A program made the translations under genes and the position numbers. Positions 1 to 7,793 of a DNA stretch of 20,188 nt are shown here, one piece after another. The notes beneath the pieces were generated by a model. The model made no database searches and was not told where the DNA came from. It saw only the letters and a list, made by a program, of their open reading frames with translations. The first letter of the stretch is position 1; every line of letters begins with the position of its first letter. This DNA comes from an uncultured Ruminococcus sp. (GTDB lineage: Bacteria; Bacillota; Clostridia; Oscillospirales; Acutalibacteraceae). The DNA lies in NCBI GenBank assembly GCA_902797525.1, contig CADBSZ010000151.1, positions 1 to 20,188 on the forward strand, given 5' to 3'.

Positions 1-1841
1 CCGCCGGAGTAGGTGTAGGCTACCACGTGGCCCTGCTTGGAAACCCAAGTGGGAGTCACAAAGCTGTTGCTGTTAATCGCAGTCATGTTGGTGCGAACCG
101 CCATCATTGTCTTGTACCACTGGGGCAGGTTTTTCATGGTGTTCGCTCTTGACCAGTCGATTTCGTTGATTGCGTCGCTGGACTTGTAGCTGTTGGTGTC
201 GCCCTTCTTGGTACGGCCCATTTCGGAACCGGCGGTCATGAACGGAATGCCCTGAGAGGTCATCAAGAGAGTCATAACGCCCATCGCCTGGTTCTGAATG
301 TTCTGAGCGGTGCCGGTATAAGCGGTGGAGCCGTTGGACTTCACGAGTTTATCCCAAAGAATGAGGTTGTCGTGCGCGTCCGCATAAGCGATGGTCTGAG
401 AAGGAGCCTTCGCCGCAAAGCTCTTGCCGTTAACGCCGGAAACGATTTTTGCGGTGTTGGTTTCACTACCCTGGATAAAGTCGCCGTCTGCGCCGTCGGT
501 GCTGCCCTTAATTGCGTCGCGGTAGCTGTCGTTGAACATACCGACGCGGGAATCAAGAGAAGTTGCTCTTGCCTGGGTGCAGGCGTTGGGGCACTGAGAG
601 GTACCGCCGGCCCAAGGCTCGCCGTACATCAGAATGTTCTTACCGGAACCGTCGGTATACAAACCGTCGAGCTTGGTGCGGATGTTGTTCATGGTAGTGG
701 TATCATGCAGCGCCATGAGGTCGAAACGGAAGCCGTCAATATGATATTCCTCTGCCCAGTATGCGCAGGAGTCGATCATATACTTGCGGAACATGCCCTT
801 GTCGGAAGCAGTTTCGTTGCCGCAGCCCGAACCGTTGGAATAAGCGGTGGAGGAGGTCATTCTGTAGTAGTAACCGGGAACGGTCTTGCTGAAGCAGGAA
901 CCGTCGGATACATAGGTGTGGTTGTAAACAACGTCCATAACAACGGTGATGCCTCTGTCATGAAGCGCCTGAACCATCTGCTTAAACTCAGTGATTCTGG
1001 TGTTGCCGTCGTAGGGGTTCGAAGAATAGGAGCCCTCGGGAACGTTGTAGTTGACGGGGTCATAGCCCCAGTTGCGGTTGGTGGAGGAAGAAGCGATTGC
1101 CTCATTTACCGAACCAAAGTCATAAACCGGCTGGAGCTGAACGGTGTTAACGCCCTGCTCAACCAGATAGTCGATACAGGTAGACATTGCGCCCGCCTGT
1201 CCGTTCAGGGTAGTGCCGCCCTCTGTGAAGGCAAGATATCTGCCCTTGTTTTCCTCGCTGACGCCGGAGCTGGCGGAGATAGAGAAGTCGCGCACATGCA
1301 CTTCCCAAACAACGGAAGCGGCGGGGCTGCTCTGGAAAACGTGCTTATCGGTGCTCCAACCCTCAGGGTCGGTGGAGTCAAGGTCAACTACCATGGAGCG
1401 GTTGCCGTTGACGCCGGTTGCTTTTGAATAAACGTCCTGTGTTTCGTTGGTCGTGCCCTTCACGGTGACAAGATAGGTGTAATAGGTGTTCTTGTAATCG
1501 CCCTGAAGTGTGGTTGACCAAATACCTGTGGTTGTGTTTTTGGTCATCGCATACTCGCCGATAGCGGCTGCGCCGGACTCGTTGTCGGAACCTGTTTTAT
1601 AAAGCTTTACCTTTACGACAGTCGCGTCAGGTGACCAGGTCTTCCATGTTGTGGAAGACGGCGAGTAGGTCGCGCCAAGATCATTGGTGCTCTGCGCCTG
1701 TGTGGCATAGTTTTCCAGATAAGTCTGGTTGCTGTAGCCGACAGTTTCGCTGTCAACCGACGCGGCGGTAACCGCCACGGTGGCGCAACTCGAAACCAAT
1801 ACTGCGGAGAGCAGCAGCGATAACGACTTCTTGAATTTCAT
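1..1841 (-). CDS. pulA: Secreted type I pullulanase (GH13), 3' part outside window
   Basis: Debranching enzyme that hydrolyses alpha-1,6 links in pullulan, starch or glycogen outside the cell. The visible 613 codons start at an ATG preceded by AGGAGTG. Residues 1-27 form a signal peptide (KFKK, hydrophobic core, TAA-S exit). C19 in the context VSSC might instead be a lipid-attachment site. Residues about 50-140 look like a CBM48-type beta domain. The GH13 barrel follows, with the type I pullulanase hallmark NWGYDP (257-262), DVVYNH (303-308), GFRFDL with nucleophile D374, YGEPW with acid/base E408, and AHDN with D491. All three catalytic acids are present. The reading frame is still open at base 1, so the C-terminal domains are unseen. 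It is divergent from the gene at 2171, and I saw no clean promoter. Family assignment is firm; exact substrate and anchoring are not. Confidence 0.95.
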   Translation of the reverse strand, partial: MKFKKSLSLLLSAVLVSSCATVAVTAASVDSETVGYSNQTYLENYATQAQSTNDLGATYSPSSTTWKTWSPDATVVKVKLYKTGSDNESGAAAIGEYAMTKNTTTGIWSTTLQGDYKNTYYTYLVTVKGTTNETQDVYSKATGVNGNRSMVVDLDSTDPEGWSTDKHVFQSSPAASVVWEVHVRDFSISASSGVSEENKGRYLAFTEGGTTLNGQAGAMSTCIDYLVEQGVNTVQLQPVYDFGSVNEAIASSSTNRNWGYDPVNYNVPEGSYSSNPYDGNTRITEFKQMVQALHDRGITVVMDVVYNHTYVSDGSCFSKTVPGYYYRMTSSTAYSNGSGCGNETASDKGMFRKYMIDSCAYWAEEYHIDGFRFDLMALHDTTTMNNIRTKLDGLYTDGSGKNILMYGEPWAGGTSQCPNACTQARATSLDSRVGMFNDSYRDAIKGSTDGADGDFIQGSETNTAKIVSGVNGKSFAAKAPSQTIAYADAHDNLILWDKLVKSNGSTAYTGTAQNIQNQAMGVMTLLMTSQGIPFMTAGSEMGRTKKGDTNSYKSSDAINEIDWSRANTMKNLPQWYKTMMAVRTNMTAINSNSFVTPTWVSKQGHVVAYTYSG

Positions 1842-2106
1842 ATTATCACTCCTGTGTATAGATTTTCATAGTTTCACATAATATGATAAGTATATTTTAT
1901 CAAATTTGCCTATCGCTATATTTCTATATAAGAATTATAACTATTTACACAATACAAAGTTTCTTCTCTGTTTTTGGTGATAATGTCCAATCTGTTGGTC
2001 ATTATTACAATGAGGACTCAAACAGAAAATACAGTGCGGATGATTTTGTTTTGGCTTGACCTTCAGTTTGATTTTTCAAAAATTTTAATAAATCTTTAAA
2101 AGAATA
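1842..2106. other. AT-rich intergenic region upstream of pulA
   Basis: Non-coding DNA between two divergent genes. The half next to pulA contains several TATAAT-like hexamers on the minus strand (around 1890-1945), but none has a good -35 box at 16-18 bases. I therefore do not call the pulA promoter. I saw no riboswitch, catabolite-repressor operator or small gene that I could support. Confidence 0.5.
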
Positions 2107-2135
2107 TTGACGTGTAGAAACGAAAGTGATATTAT
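2107..2135 (+). promoter_or_regulatory. Sigma-A type promoter for the DUF6514 gene
   Basis: TTGACG (2107-2112), a 17-base spacer and TATTAT (2130-2135), with TGA just before the -10 giving an extended -10. Transcription should begin near 2142. This rules out the upstream in-frame start at 2126, which lies inside the promoter, so the protein must start at 2165 or 2171. Confidence 0.8.
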
Positions 2136-2170
2136 ATAACGTGGTAAAAATTCACATCAGAGTGATGAAA

Positions 2171-2386
2171 ATGTTGGAGTACATAACAATTCAATATCAA
2201 TCCGAAACAACGGCTGAATATGGAATTGCCCTTTGCGATGGCGGTAACGTGTTGGAGTACATTCCGCGTCTTTCGGACAGCCGTGCGGCGATTGCAAAGC
2301 TGACGGAGCTGCTGAATGAGGAGCAGGTGGAGCCATGTCAATTCGAGGATATCATTGAGGATTATCTGACCGATTTTTCTCTTTAA
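2171..2386 (+). CDS. Small DUF6514-like protein of unknown function
   Basis: Acidic protein of 71 residues starting MLEYITIQY, with no signal peptide or membrane segment. The pattern YGIAL..GG..LEYIPRLS, then AAIAKLTELLNEE, then FEDIIEDYL resembles the DUF6514 family of small clostridial proteins, recalled from memory. No biochemical function is known to me. The start at 2171 is chosen because GAGTGAT lies just upstream at 2160-2166. ATG 2165 (two residues longer) is equally possible. The next gene begins 40 bases after the stop and may be partly co-transcribed. Coding is supported by normal composition and a strong upstream promoter; the family call is moderate. Confidence 0.7.
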   Translation: MLEYITIQYQSETTAEYGIALCDGGNVLEYIPRLSDSRAAIAKLTELLNEEQVEPCQFEDIIEDYLTDFSL

Positions 2387-2410
2387 AAACGCGGGGAAAT
2401 GTGGTATACT
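2382..2410 (+). promoter_or_regulatory. Possible promoter for the radical SAM gene
   Basis: Extended -10 TGGTATACT (TATACT at 2405-2410) with a weak TTTAAA at 2382-2387, 17 bases upstream. If used, the transcript would start near 2417 and have a leader of only about 10 bases before the ATG at 2427. Confidence 0.4.
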
Positions 2411-2426
2411 GTTGACGGTGATCACA

Positions 2427-3296
2427 ATGATTTGTAATTTATGTCCCCGAAAGTGCGGCGCGCTGCGCACCGAGCGCACGGGAAAAGGCTTTTGCGGCAT
2501 GGGCACCCTGCCCGTGGTGGCGCGGATTGCGCCGCATTTCGGCGAGGAGCCGTGCATCAGCGGCACGCGCGGCAGCGGAACCGTATTTTTTTCGGGCTGT
2601 ACCATGCGGTGCATGTATTGTCAAAACTATGAAATTTCACTGACCGGCAAGGGCGTTACGCTGACGCCGAAGCAGCTGGCGGAAGGCTATAAAATGCTGG
2701 AAGAAAGCGGCGTTCACAACATTAATTTGGTAACTGCCGACCATTTTGTCGAGGCGGTGGTCAAAAGCTTTGAAATCTACCGCCCCAATTTACCCATCGT
2801 CTATAATTGCAGCGGCTACACCTCGCCTGCCACACTGAAGCTGCTTGACGGCTTGGTTGACATTTATCTGCCTGACTTTAAATATGCCGACGACGCGCTC
2901 GCGGTAAAGCTGTCGCGCGCGCCGGATTATGTCAACACTGCCACGGCGGCGCTCAAGGAGATGATTTTTCAGGTGGGCGCGCCGCGTTATGACAAGGAAG
3001 GCATGATGAAAAAGGGCGTGATTGTACGGCAGTTGATTTTGCCTGCCCACACGCGCAACAGCATTGCCGTGCTGAATCATTTGAAGCGGCACTTCGACGG
3101 GCAGATTTTGGTGAGCCTGATGTGCCAGTATGTGCCCTGCGGCAAGGCAAAGGGCGACCAAAAGCTCGGCAGAACCATCACGCGCCGCGAATACGACAAG
3201 GTGAAGCGCGAGTTGTTGAACCTGGATTTGGACGGCTTTACGCAGGATTTGTCCGCGGCAACGGAGGATTTTATTCCGCAGTGGACAATAGAATAA
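2427..3296 (+). CDS. Radical SAM protein, PflX-like (COG1313 type)
   Basis: Protein of 289 residues related to pyruvate formate-lyase activating enzymes; the true substrate of this branch is not established. It has the radical SAM cluster motif C58-x3-C62-x2-C65 (CTMRCMYC), which binds a 4Fe-4S cluster and S-adenosylmethionine. The N-terminal region carries C3, C6, C10 and C23 in the pattern CNLCPRKCG...GFCGMG, typical of the PflX-like group and suited to a second metal or Fe-S site. The signature EPCISG..GSGTVFFSGC is clear. I chose ATG 2427, with GGTGAT just upstream, over TTG 2412 because family members start at the first cysteine pair. No PFL structural gene is adjacent. It ends in a bidirectional terminator. 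Confidence 0.88.
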   Translation: MICNLCPRKCGALRTERTGKGFCGMGTLPVVARIAPHFGEEPCISGTRGSGTVFFSGCTMRCMYCQNYEISLTGKGVTLTPKQLAEGYKMLEESGVHNINLVTADHFVEAVVKSFEIYRPNLPIVYNCSGYTSPATLKLLDGLVDIYLPDFKYADDALAVKLSRAPDYVNTATAALKEMIFQVGAPRYDKEGMMKKGVIVRQLILPAHTRNSIAVLNHLKRHFDGQILVSLMCQYVPCGKAKGDQKLGRTITRREYDKVKRELLNLDLDGFTQDLSAATEDFIPQWTIE

Positions 3297-3322
3297 AAAA
3301 CGTCCGGTTTGCGGACGTTTTT
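3296..3322. terminator. Bidirectional intrinsic terminator
   Basis: CGTCCG (3301-3306), loop GTTTG, CGGACG (3312-3317), flanked by an A-run on the left and a T-run on the right. It can therefore stop transcription of the radical SAM gene on the plus strand and of apbE on the minus strand. Confidence 0.9.
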
Positions 3323-3325
3323 CCA

Positions 3326-4345
3326 TCATTGTCTTTTAATTTTTACGACATCAAAAGCATAGCCGCCTGCCAAGGTAAAGCTGTCGTACACACCCTCGGA
3401 GACGTAGGCTTTGTTGTCATCGGTAAGCATAATATAATCAAAATCCGCGCGGGAGCTGTAAAACTCCTGCGCTTTTTCTTTGCCCATAACAAAGAGCGCG
3501 GTGGACAGTCCGTCGCTGAGAACGCCGTTTTCGGAGATAATTGACACCGACGCAATACCGTTGTCCACAGGATAGCCTGTTTTCGGGTTGATGATATGGC
3601 TGTAGATTTTTCCGTCCTCCCCCTCAAAATAGCGCTCATAGCTGCCGGAGGTGGCAATAATTTTATCGGAACAGGTGACATATCCCATAAACGCCGCGCT
3701 GTTTTCGGGATCGGCAATTCCGACCTTCCAAGCGCTGCCGCCGGGCTTTTTTCCATAGGCGGCTACCGTGCCGCCGAAATTACAAATTGCGGAGTTTATC
3801 CCCTGTTCGCGCAGGCTTTCAACGGTCAAATCGGCGGCATAGCCCTTTGCCACCGCGCCGAAATCAAGCTTCATGCCGTTTTCAACGCGCAGCGCCGATT
3901 CGCCGCAAACCACCCTGCGAAAATCGACCAAGGGCAGCAGCTCGGATAGCCGTTCCTGCGACGGAATATGATAGGCCTTTGAAATGAAGCCCCATTCTTC
4001 CACAATGGGATATACGGTAAGGTCGAGCGCGCCGTCCGTTTCCCTGCACAGCTCAAGCGACTGCTTTGCCAAAGCGAGCACCTCCGCGTCCGCCTCAACG
4101 CTCCCCTTTTGGTTGAGTTGATAAATAACGTTTTCTGCCGGCGCAGCGTTTGTTGCGGAAAGCTTGCTGTCCAAGCGGTCAATCTGCTGCTGCAAGGCGT
4201 CCGCCAGCGAATCGCCGGCGCCGTAAACATCGAGCTGCATATAGGTGTCCATCGCCTCAAAGCCGCGCGTTACCTTATTTGGAGAACAGCCCGCTGCAAG
4301 CACGGCACAGCAGGCGCACAACAGCAGGGATAACAGTTTTTTCAT
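3326..4345 (-). CDS. apbE: FAD:protein FMN transferase lipoprotein (ApbE family)
   Basis: ApbE enzymes attach FMN from FAD to a threonine or serine of exported or membrane flavoproteins, using magnesium. The 339-residue protein has a lipoprotein signal (MKKLLSLLLCACC...LAAGC, C20 lipidated), placing it on the outer face of the membrane. Family motifs: LDFGAVAKGYAAD, FGG, ATSGSYERYFE, YSHIINPKTGYPV and SDGLSTALFVMG. The start at 4345 has AAGGTGAT upstream; a longer in-frame reading from 4402 would run through the trkH terminator hairpin. The gene lies 66 bases downstream of trkH on the same strand. No Rnf, Nqr or other obvious flavoprotein target is in the window, so its client is unknown. Confidence 0.93.
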   Translation of the reverse strand: MKKLLSLLLCACCAVLAAGCSPNKVTRGFEAMDTYMQLDVYGAGDSLADALQQQIDRLDSKLSATNAAPAENVIYQLNQKGSVEADAEVLALAKQSLELCRETDGALDLTVYPIVEEWGFISKAYHIPSQERLSELLPLVDFRRVVCGESALRVENGMKLDFGAVAKGYAADLTVESLREQGINSAICNFGGTVAAYGKKPGGSAWKVGIADPENSAAFMGYVTCSDKIIATSGSYERYFEGEDGKIYSHIINPKTGYPVDNGIASVSIISENGVLSDGLSTALFVMGKEKAQEFYSSRADFDYIMLTDDNKAYVSEGVYDSFTLAGGYAFDVVKIKRQ

Positions 4346-4373
4346 TGAATCACCTTCCGCTTTGATAACAGAA

Positions 4374-4395
4374 AGGCTCCTTTTGCAAGGAGCCT
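4374..4395 (-). terminator. Hairpin between trkH and apbE
   Basis: Perfect 9-bp stem AGGCTCCTT / AAGGAGCCT with a 4-base loop, followed on the minus strand by TTCTGTT. The poor T-run suggests partial termination or an RNA-processing stem, which would let some trkAH transcripts continue into apbE. No separate apbE promoter is evident. Confidence 0.65.
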
Positions 4396-4411
4396 GAATC
4401 ATCTGAATACG

Positions 4412-5857
4412 TCAGCTCTTTTTCCACGCGGCAGGAGAAAGCAGCAGTAAAATCGGGAACAGCTCAAGCCTGCCGGCAATCATGTCAAAAATCAGCACTG
4501 CCTTTGACAGGATCGTAAAGTTCGCGTAGTTGCCCACAGGACCGACGTCGTTCAGTCCCGGGCCGGTGTTGTTAAGGGTAGCGGCAATCGAGGTGAAGCT
4601 CGTCACCATATCTCTGCCCTCAAATGAAACAATCAGGAAGCTGAACACGAACACCGCCATATACACCACCAGATACACCGAGGTGTTGCGTGTGATGTTG
4701 TGGTCAATCGGCTTGCCGTCCATGGTGATAGTCTTGACATTGCGCGGATGGATTAAGAGCGAAAGCTCCTTTTTCACCTCTTTGGCAAGAATAACCATGC
4801 GCGAAATCTTAAAGCCGCCGCCGGTGCTGCCTGCCATCGCGCCCAAGAAGGTGATGACAAGAATCAGCGCCTTGGAGAACTGCGGCCAGTGGTTGACGTC
4901 GCCGATACCGAAGCCCGTGGTCGTGATGATGGACGAAACGTAGAAAAAGCTCTGGTGGAACGCCTCACCCGGCGGATAAATTGACATGATATTCAGCGCA
5001 ATCATCACCGTGAACGAGACGATGATGCCGAGGTAGAACCACAGCTCCTCCATTCTGAACGCCGACTTGAACTTGCGCGCAAGCAGCAGGATATAAAACG
5101 AAAAGTTGATGCCGAACAGCATCATAAATATCGCGATGACGGTTTGCAGATAGTGCGTGTGATACGCCGCCATGTTGTCGTTGTGAATGCCGAAGCCGCC
5201 CGTGCCTGCCGTGGAGAACGAAACGTTGACCGCGTCAAAAAACTTCATACCGCCGCAGAGCAGCAGGATGATTTCGAGCAGCGTTAAGCCGATATAAATT
5301 CCGTAGAGAATTGCGGCGTAGTTGCGCATTTTCGGAACTGCCTTGCCGATAATCGGGCCGGGGCTTTCCGCCTTCATCAAAAAGATGTTTTGCTGGCCGC
5401 CCAGCTTGGGTATGAGCGCGAGCAAAAAGACGATAACGCCCATGCCGCCCAGCCAAACCATGACGCTGCGCCACAGCAGCATACCGTGGCTGAGGCTTTC
5501 CACATCGGTCAAAATCGTGGCGCCCGTGGTGGTAAAGCCCGACGCAGCCTCAAAAAACGCGTCGATAAAATGCGGGATTTCACCGCTGAGCCAAAACGGC
5601 ATGGCGCCCACCAGCGCGAGCAAAATCCAGCTCAGAGCCGTGGCGGCAAAGCCCGCCTTTTGATAAAGCACCATGTTTTTCGGCTTTTTTACCTTGACGG
5701 CAAGCACGCCCAAAACAGCGCTGACCAAACCCGTCAGGAAAAAGTAAATGCCCTCGTGCTCGCGGTACACCACCGAGGTAAGGGTGCAAACCTGCATCGC
5801 CGCGCCCTCGACAATCAGTACCCAGCCGAGAATATACACAATAATTCGTTTATTCAT
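4412..5857 (-). CDS. trkH: Trk/Ktr-type potassium uptake membrane subunit
   Basis: The 481-residue polytopic membrane protein forms the ion pathway of a Trk/Ktr potassium transporter and is gated by the cytoplasmic TrkA subunit. Four pore-loop filter segments are visible in order: GFTTTGAT, STAGTGGFG, ITTTGFG and LNNTGPG, each with the central glycine that lines the potassium filter. Other family marks are the MVWLGGMGVIVFLLAL helix and the loop AGSTGGGFKISR. The start ATG has GAGG overlapping the trkA stop codon, nine bases upstream, indicating translational coupling. TrkA and TrkH are thus made from one transcript in the order trkA-trkH. Nothing essential appears to be missing. Confidence 0.95.
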   Translation of the reverse strand: MNKRIIVYILGWVLIVEGAAMQVCTLTSVVYREHEGIYFFLTGLVSAVLGVLAVKVKKPKNMVLYQKAGFAATALSWILLALVGAMPFWLSGEIPHFIDAFFEAASGFTTTGATILTDVESLSHGMLLWRSVMVWLGGMGVIVFLLALIPKLGGQQNIFLMKAESPGPIIGKAVPKMRNYAAILYGIYIGLTLLEIILLLCGGMKFFDAVNVSFSTAGTGGFGIHNDNMAAYHTHYLQTVIAIFMMLFGINFSFYILLLARKFKSAFRMEELWFYLGIIVSFTVMIALNIMSIYPPGEAFHQSFFYVSSIITTTGFGIGDVNHWPQFSKALILVITFLGAMAGSTGGGFKISRMVILAKEVKKELSLLIHPRNVKTITMDGKPIDHNITRNTSVYLVVYMAVFVFSFLIVSFEGRDMVTSFTSIAATLNNTGPGLNDVGPVGNYANFTILSKAVLIFDMIAGRLELFPILLLLSPAAWKKS

Positions 5858-5866
5858 AGCCTAACC

Positions 5867-7222
5867 TCAGCGCTTTAAAATGTCGTCAAGGTCGCTCAGG
5901 CCCTTGTGCTTGGTGATAACGACAACCGAATCGTCCGGCTGAATGGAATCACTGCCGTGCGGCAGAATAATCTTGCCGCCGCGTGAAATGCAGATAACCT
6001 GCAAATCATCCTTCAAATCCAGTCCCGACAGCGGCGCCTTGGTGGTGCGCGAGTTTTCCCTGACGCGGAACTCCAGCGCCTCTACCCTATCCTCGCTGAG
6101 ACGGTAAAGCGTTTCAACGTTACTGCCCAGTGAATTCTGCATGGCGCGGATGTAGCGCGCGATGTATTCACCCGTGAGGGTTTTGGGATTGATAACGCAG
6201 TCAAGACCAAGCTTGTCGATAATCGAATCGAAGGATTCGTTGTTAATTTTGGTAATGATTTTTGCCTTGGAAACGCCCTTGATATACAGCGAAATCAGAA
6301 TATTTTCCTCGTCGTAATCCATCAGTGCCGCCACGCCGTCGGCGCGGTCAATGCCCTCGCTGAGCAAAAGGTCCTGATCCATGCAGTCGCCGTGAATGAT
6401 AATCGCGTCATGCAGCGCCTCGGCAAGCTCCTCGCAGCGCTGGGGATTGCGCTCAATAATTTTGACATTCGCGCCCGACTTAATCAGCCGCTGCGCCAGA
6501 TAGAACGACACCTTGCCGCCGCCGAGCAAAATGACGTCGCGGCTTTTGCCGATATTGACGTTGGCTTTTTTAAAGAATTTCGCGGCGATTTCGGGCTTTG
6601 CCACAACGCTCACCTTGTCGCCGCCTCTGATGACGGTTTCGCCGTTCGCGATATAAACCTCGTTGTCGCGTTCAACGGTGCAAACGCGGATTCTGCCCTT
6701 CAGGGTGTCGATTTGGCTGATTTTTTTGCCGTCAACCGATGAACCGTCGGGAATATGCACCTTAATCAGTTCAACCGCGCCCTTGGCGAAGCTGTCGATT
6801 TCCAGCGCGCCCGAAAAACGCAGCAGGCGGCTGATTTCAATCGCCTCGGTCAGCTCGGGGTTAATCGACATCGAAAGCCTCAGCTGATCCTTAACGCGGT
6901 ACAAATCGTTGGTGTACTCCGGCGAGCGAACGCGCGCAATTGTGTGCGGAACGCCGATGGAGCGCGCCATCAGACAGGCATAGAGGTTCACCTCGTCGCG
7001 CGCGGTTGCCGCAATCACCAAATCCGCCGTTTCGGCGCCGGCTTCGCTCAGCGCGTCAAAGGTGGCGCCGTTTCCCTCAATTCCCATAACGTCCAATGAC
7101 TCGGAAAGCCTTTGCACCGCCTTGCGGTTGACGTCAACCACCGAAATGTCGTGGCCTTCGGTGTTCAGCTCTCTTGCGATGGAGGTGCCGACCTTACCGC
7201 AGCCAATGATTACCATTTTCAT
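5867..7222 (-). CDS. trkA: Trk potassium system NAD-binding regulatory subunit
   Basis: Cytoplasmic gating subunit of the Trk/Ktr potassium transporter. At 451 residues it has the duplicated TrkA layout. The first Rossmann (RCK) domain has GCGKVG (7-12) and the nucleotide-ribose acid D30. A first TrkA-C domain spans about 140-210. The second Rossmann domain has GGGKVS (234-239) and E257, and a second TrkA-C domain runs to the end (about 375-451). The start at 7222 has GGGAGAA five bases upstream. It is first in the trkA-trkH(-apbE) unit. The second nucleotide motif ends in S rather than G, which may make the two ligand sites unequal. Confidence 0.95.
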   Translation of the reverse strand: MKMVIIGCGKVGTSIARELNTEGHDISVVDVNRKAVQRLSESLDVMGIEGNGATFDALSEAGAETADLVIAATARDEVNLYACLMARSIGVPHTIARVRSPEYTNDLYRVKDQLRLSMSINPELTEAIEISRLLRFSGALEIDSFAKGAVELIKVHIPDGSSVDGKKISQIDTLKGRIRVCTVERDNEVYIANGETVIRGGDKVSVVAKPEIAAKFFKKANVNIGKSRDVILLGGGKVSFYLAQRLIKSGANVKIIERNPQRCEELAEALHDAIIIHGDCMDQDLLLSEGIDRADGVAALMDYDEENILISLYIKGVSKAKIITKINNESFDSIIDKLGLDCVINPKTLTGEYIARYIRAMQNSLGSNVETLYRLSEDRVEALEFRVRENSRTTKAPLSGLDLKDDLQVICISRGGKIILPHGSDSIQPDDSVVVITKHKGLSDLDDILKR

Positions 7223-7227
7223 ATCGT

Positions 7228-7273
7228 TCTCCCAAAAAACAAAGACATACGGGAGACTTCAAAGAAGCTCCCG
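7228..7273 (-). promoter_or_regulatory. trkA 5' leader with alternative hairpins at the ribosome site
   Basis: Reading the minus strand 5' to 3': segment A CGGGAG (7273-7268), CTTC, TTT, GAAG, then segment B TCTCCCG (7256-7250), a U-rich stretch ending in TTTTTT (7239-7234), and segment C GGGAGA (7233-7228), which is the trkA ribosome site. A pairs with B in a 10-bp hairpin with one bulge and leaves C free. B can also pair with C over 6 bp and would hide the ribosome site. The A-B hairpin followed by U-rich RNA could also act as a weak terminator. Confidence 0.5.
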
Positions 7274-7298
7274 CTCTAAATCATCTTTTATTTCTCAA

Positions 7299-7327
7299 AT
7301 AATACACCAATCAAACAGAAAAATCAA
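7299..7327 (-). promoter_or_regulatory. Promoter of the trkA-trkH unit
   Basis: On the minus strand TTGATT (7327-7322), 17-base spacer, TATTAT (7304-7299). Expected transcription start is near 7292, giving a leader of about 70 nt containing the hairpin at 7250-7273. Confidence 0.75.
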
Positions 7328-7389
7328 TATAAAAGCCGAAAAAAGTTTGCGAAAAGCACAATTTGGGTATTTTAAAACAGCAGCGCATA

Positions 7390-7398
7390 TGTTATAAT
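7390..7398 (+). promoter_or_regulatory. Extended -10 promoter of the ArsC/Spx-family gene
   Basis: TGTTATAAT (TATAAT at 7393-7398) with only a T-rich -35 region near 7370. Predicted start near 7405, 25 bases before the gene. It is divergent from the trkA promoter within a 207-bp intergenic region. Confidence 0.65.
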
Positions 7399-7429
7399 TT
7401 TTTTATCAAGAGGAAAGGCGGCAATTGCT

Positions 7430-7780
7430 ATGCTGTTTATTCAATATCCAAAATGCTCCACCTGCCAAAAAGCCAAAAAATGGCTGGACGAAAACGGCGT
7501 TGCCTACACCGACAGACACATTAAGGACGAAAACCCGACCTATGAGGAACTAAAGGAATGGTATCGCCGCAGCTCGCTGCCGCTGAAACGCTTTTTTAAT
7601 ACGAGCGGCTTGCTTTACAAATCCATGCAGCTCAAGGACAAGCTGCCGGATATGACCGAGGACGAACAGCTCCGCCTGCTGGCAAGCGACGGCATGCTGG
7701 TCAAGCGCCCGTTAATTGTCGCCGACGGTTTTGTGCTAACCGGATTTAAAACAGCGGAATGGGAACAAACGCTTTTATAA
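7430..7780 (+). CDS. ArsC/Spx-family thioredoxin-fold protein
   Basis: Small cytoplasmic protein of 116 residues from the arsenate reductase/Spx/YffB superfamily. A redox CxxC pair (C9-S-T-C12) lies in the N-terminal thioredoxin fold (FIQYPKCSTCQKAKKWLDENG). The family C-terminal motif follows: MLVKRPLIVADGFVLTGF, with the conserved KRP. Members are either arsenate reductases or Spx-like RNA polymerase regulators. The sequence does not settle which, and no ars genes are nearby. RBS GAGGAAAGG is about 10 bases upstream. The stop is 13 bases before the dCMP deaminase start, so the two form an operon. Confidence 0.85.
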   Translation: MLFIQYPKCSTCQKAKKWLDENGVAYTDRHIKDENPTYEELKEWYRRSSLPLKRFFNTSGLLYKSMQLKDKLPDMTEDEQLRLLASDGMLVKRPLIVADGFVLTGFKTAEWEQTLL

Positions 7781-7793
7781 AAGGAGGTCAACC

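Noticed and set aside
372..1427. Long plus-strand frame opposite the pullulanase gene.
   Set aside because: It is antisense to conserved catalytic motifs of pulA, with low-complexity Val/Gly/Ala-rich composition.
7223..7292. c-di-AMP (ydaO) riboswitch before trkA.
   Set aside because: The predicted leader is only about 70 nt and lacks the size and multi-helix form of that riboswitch.
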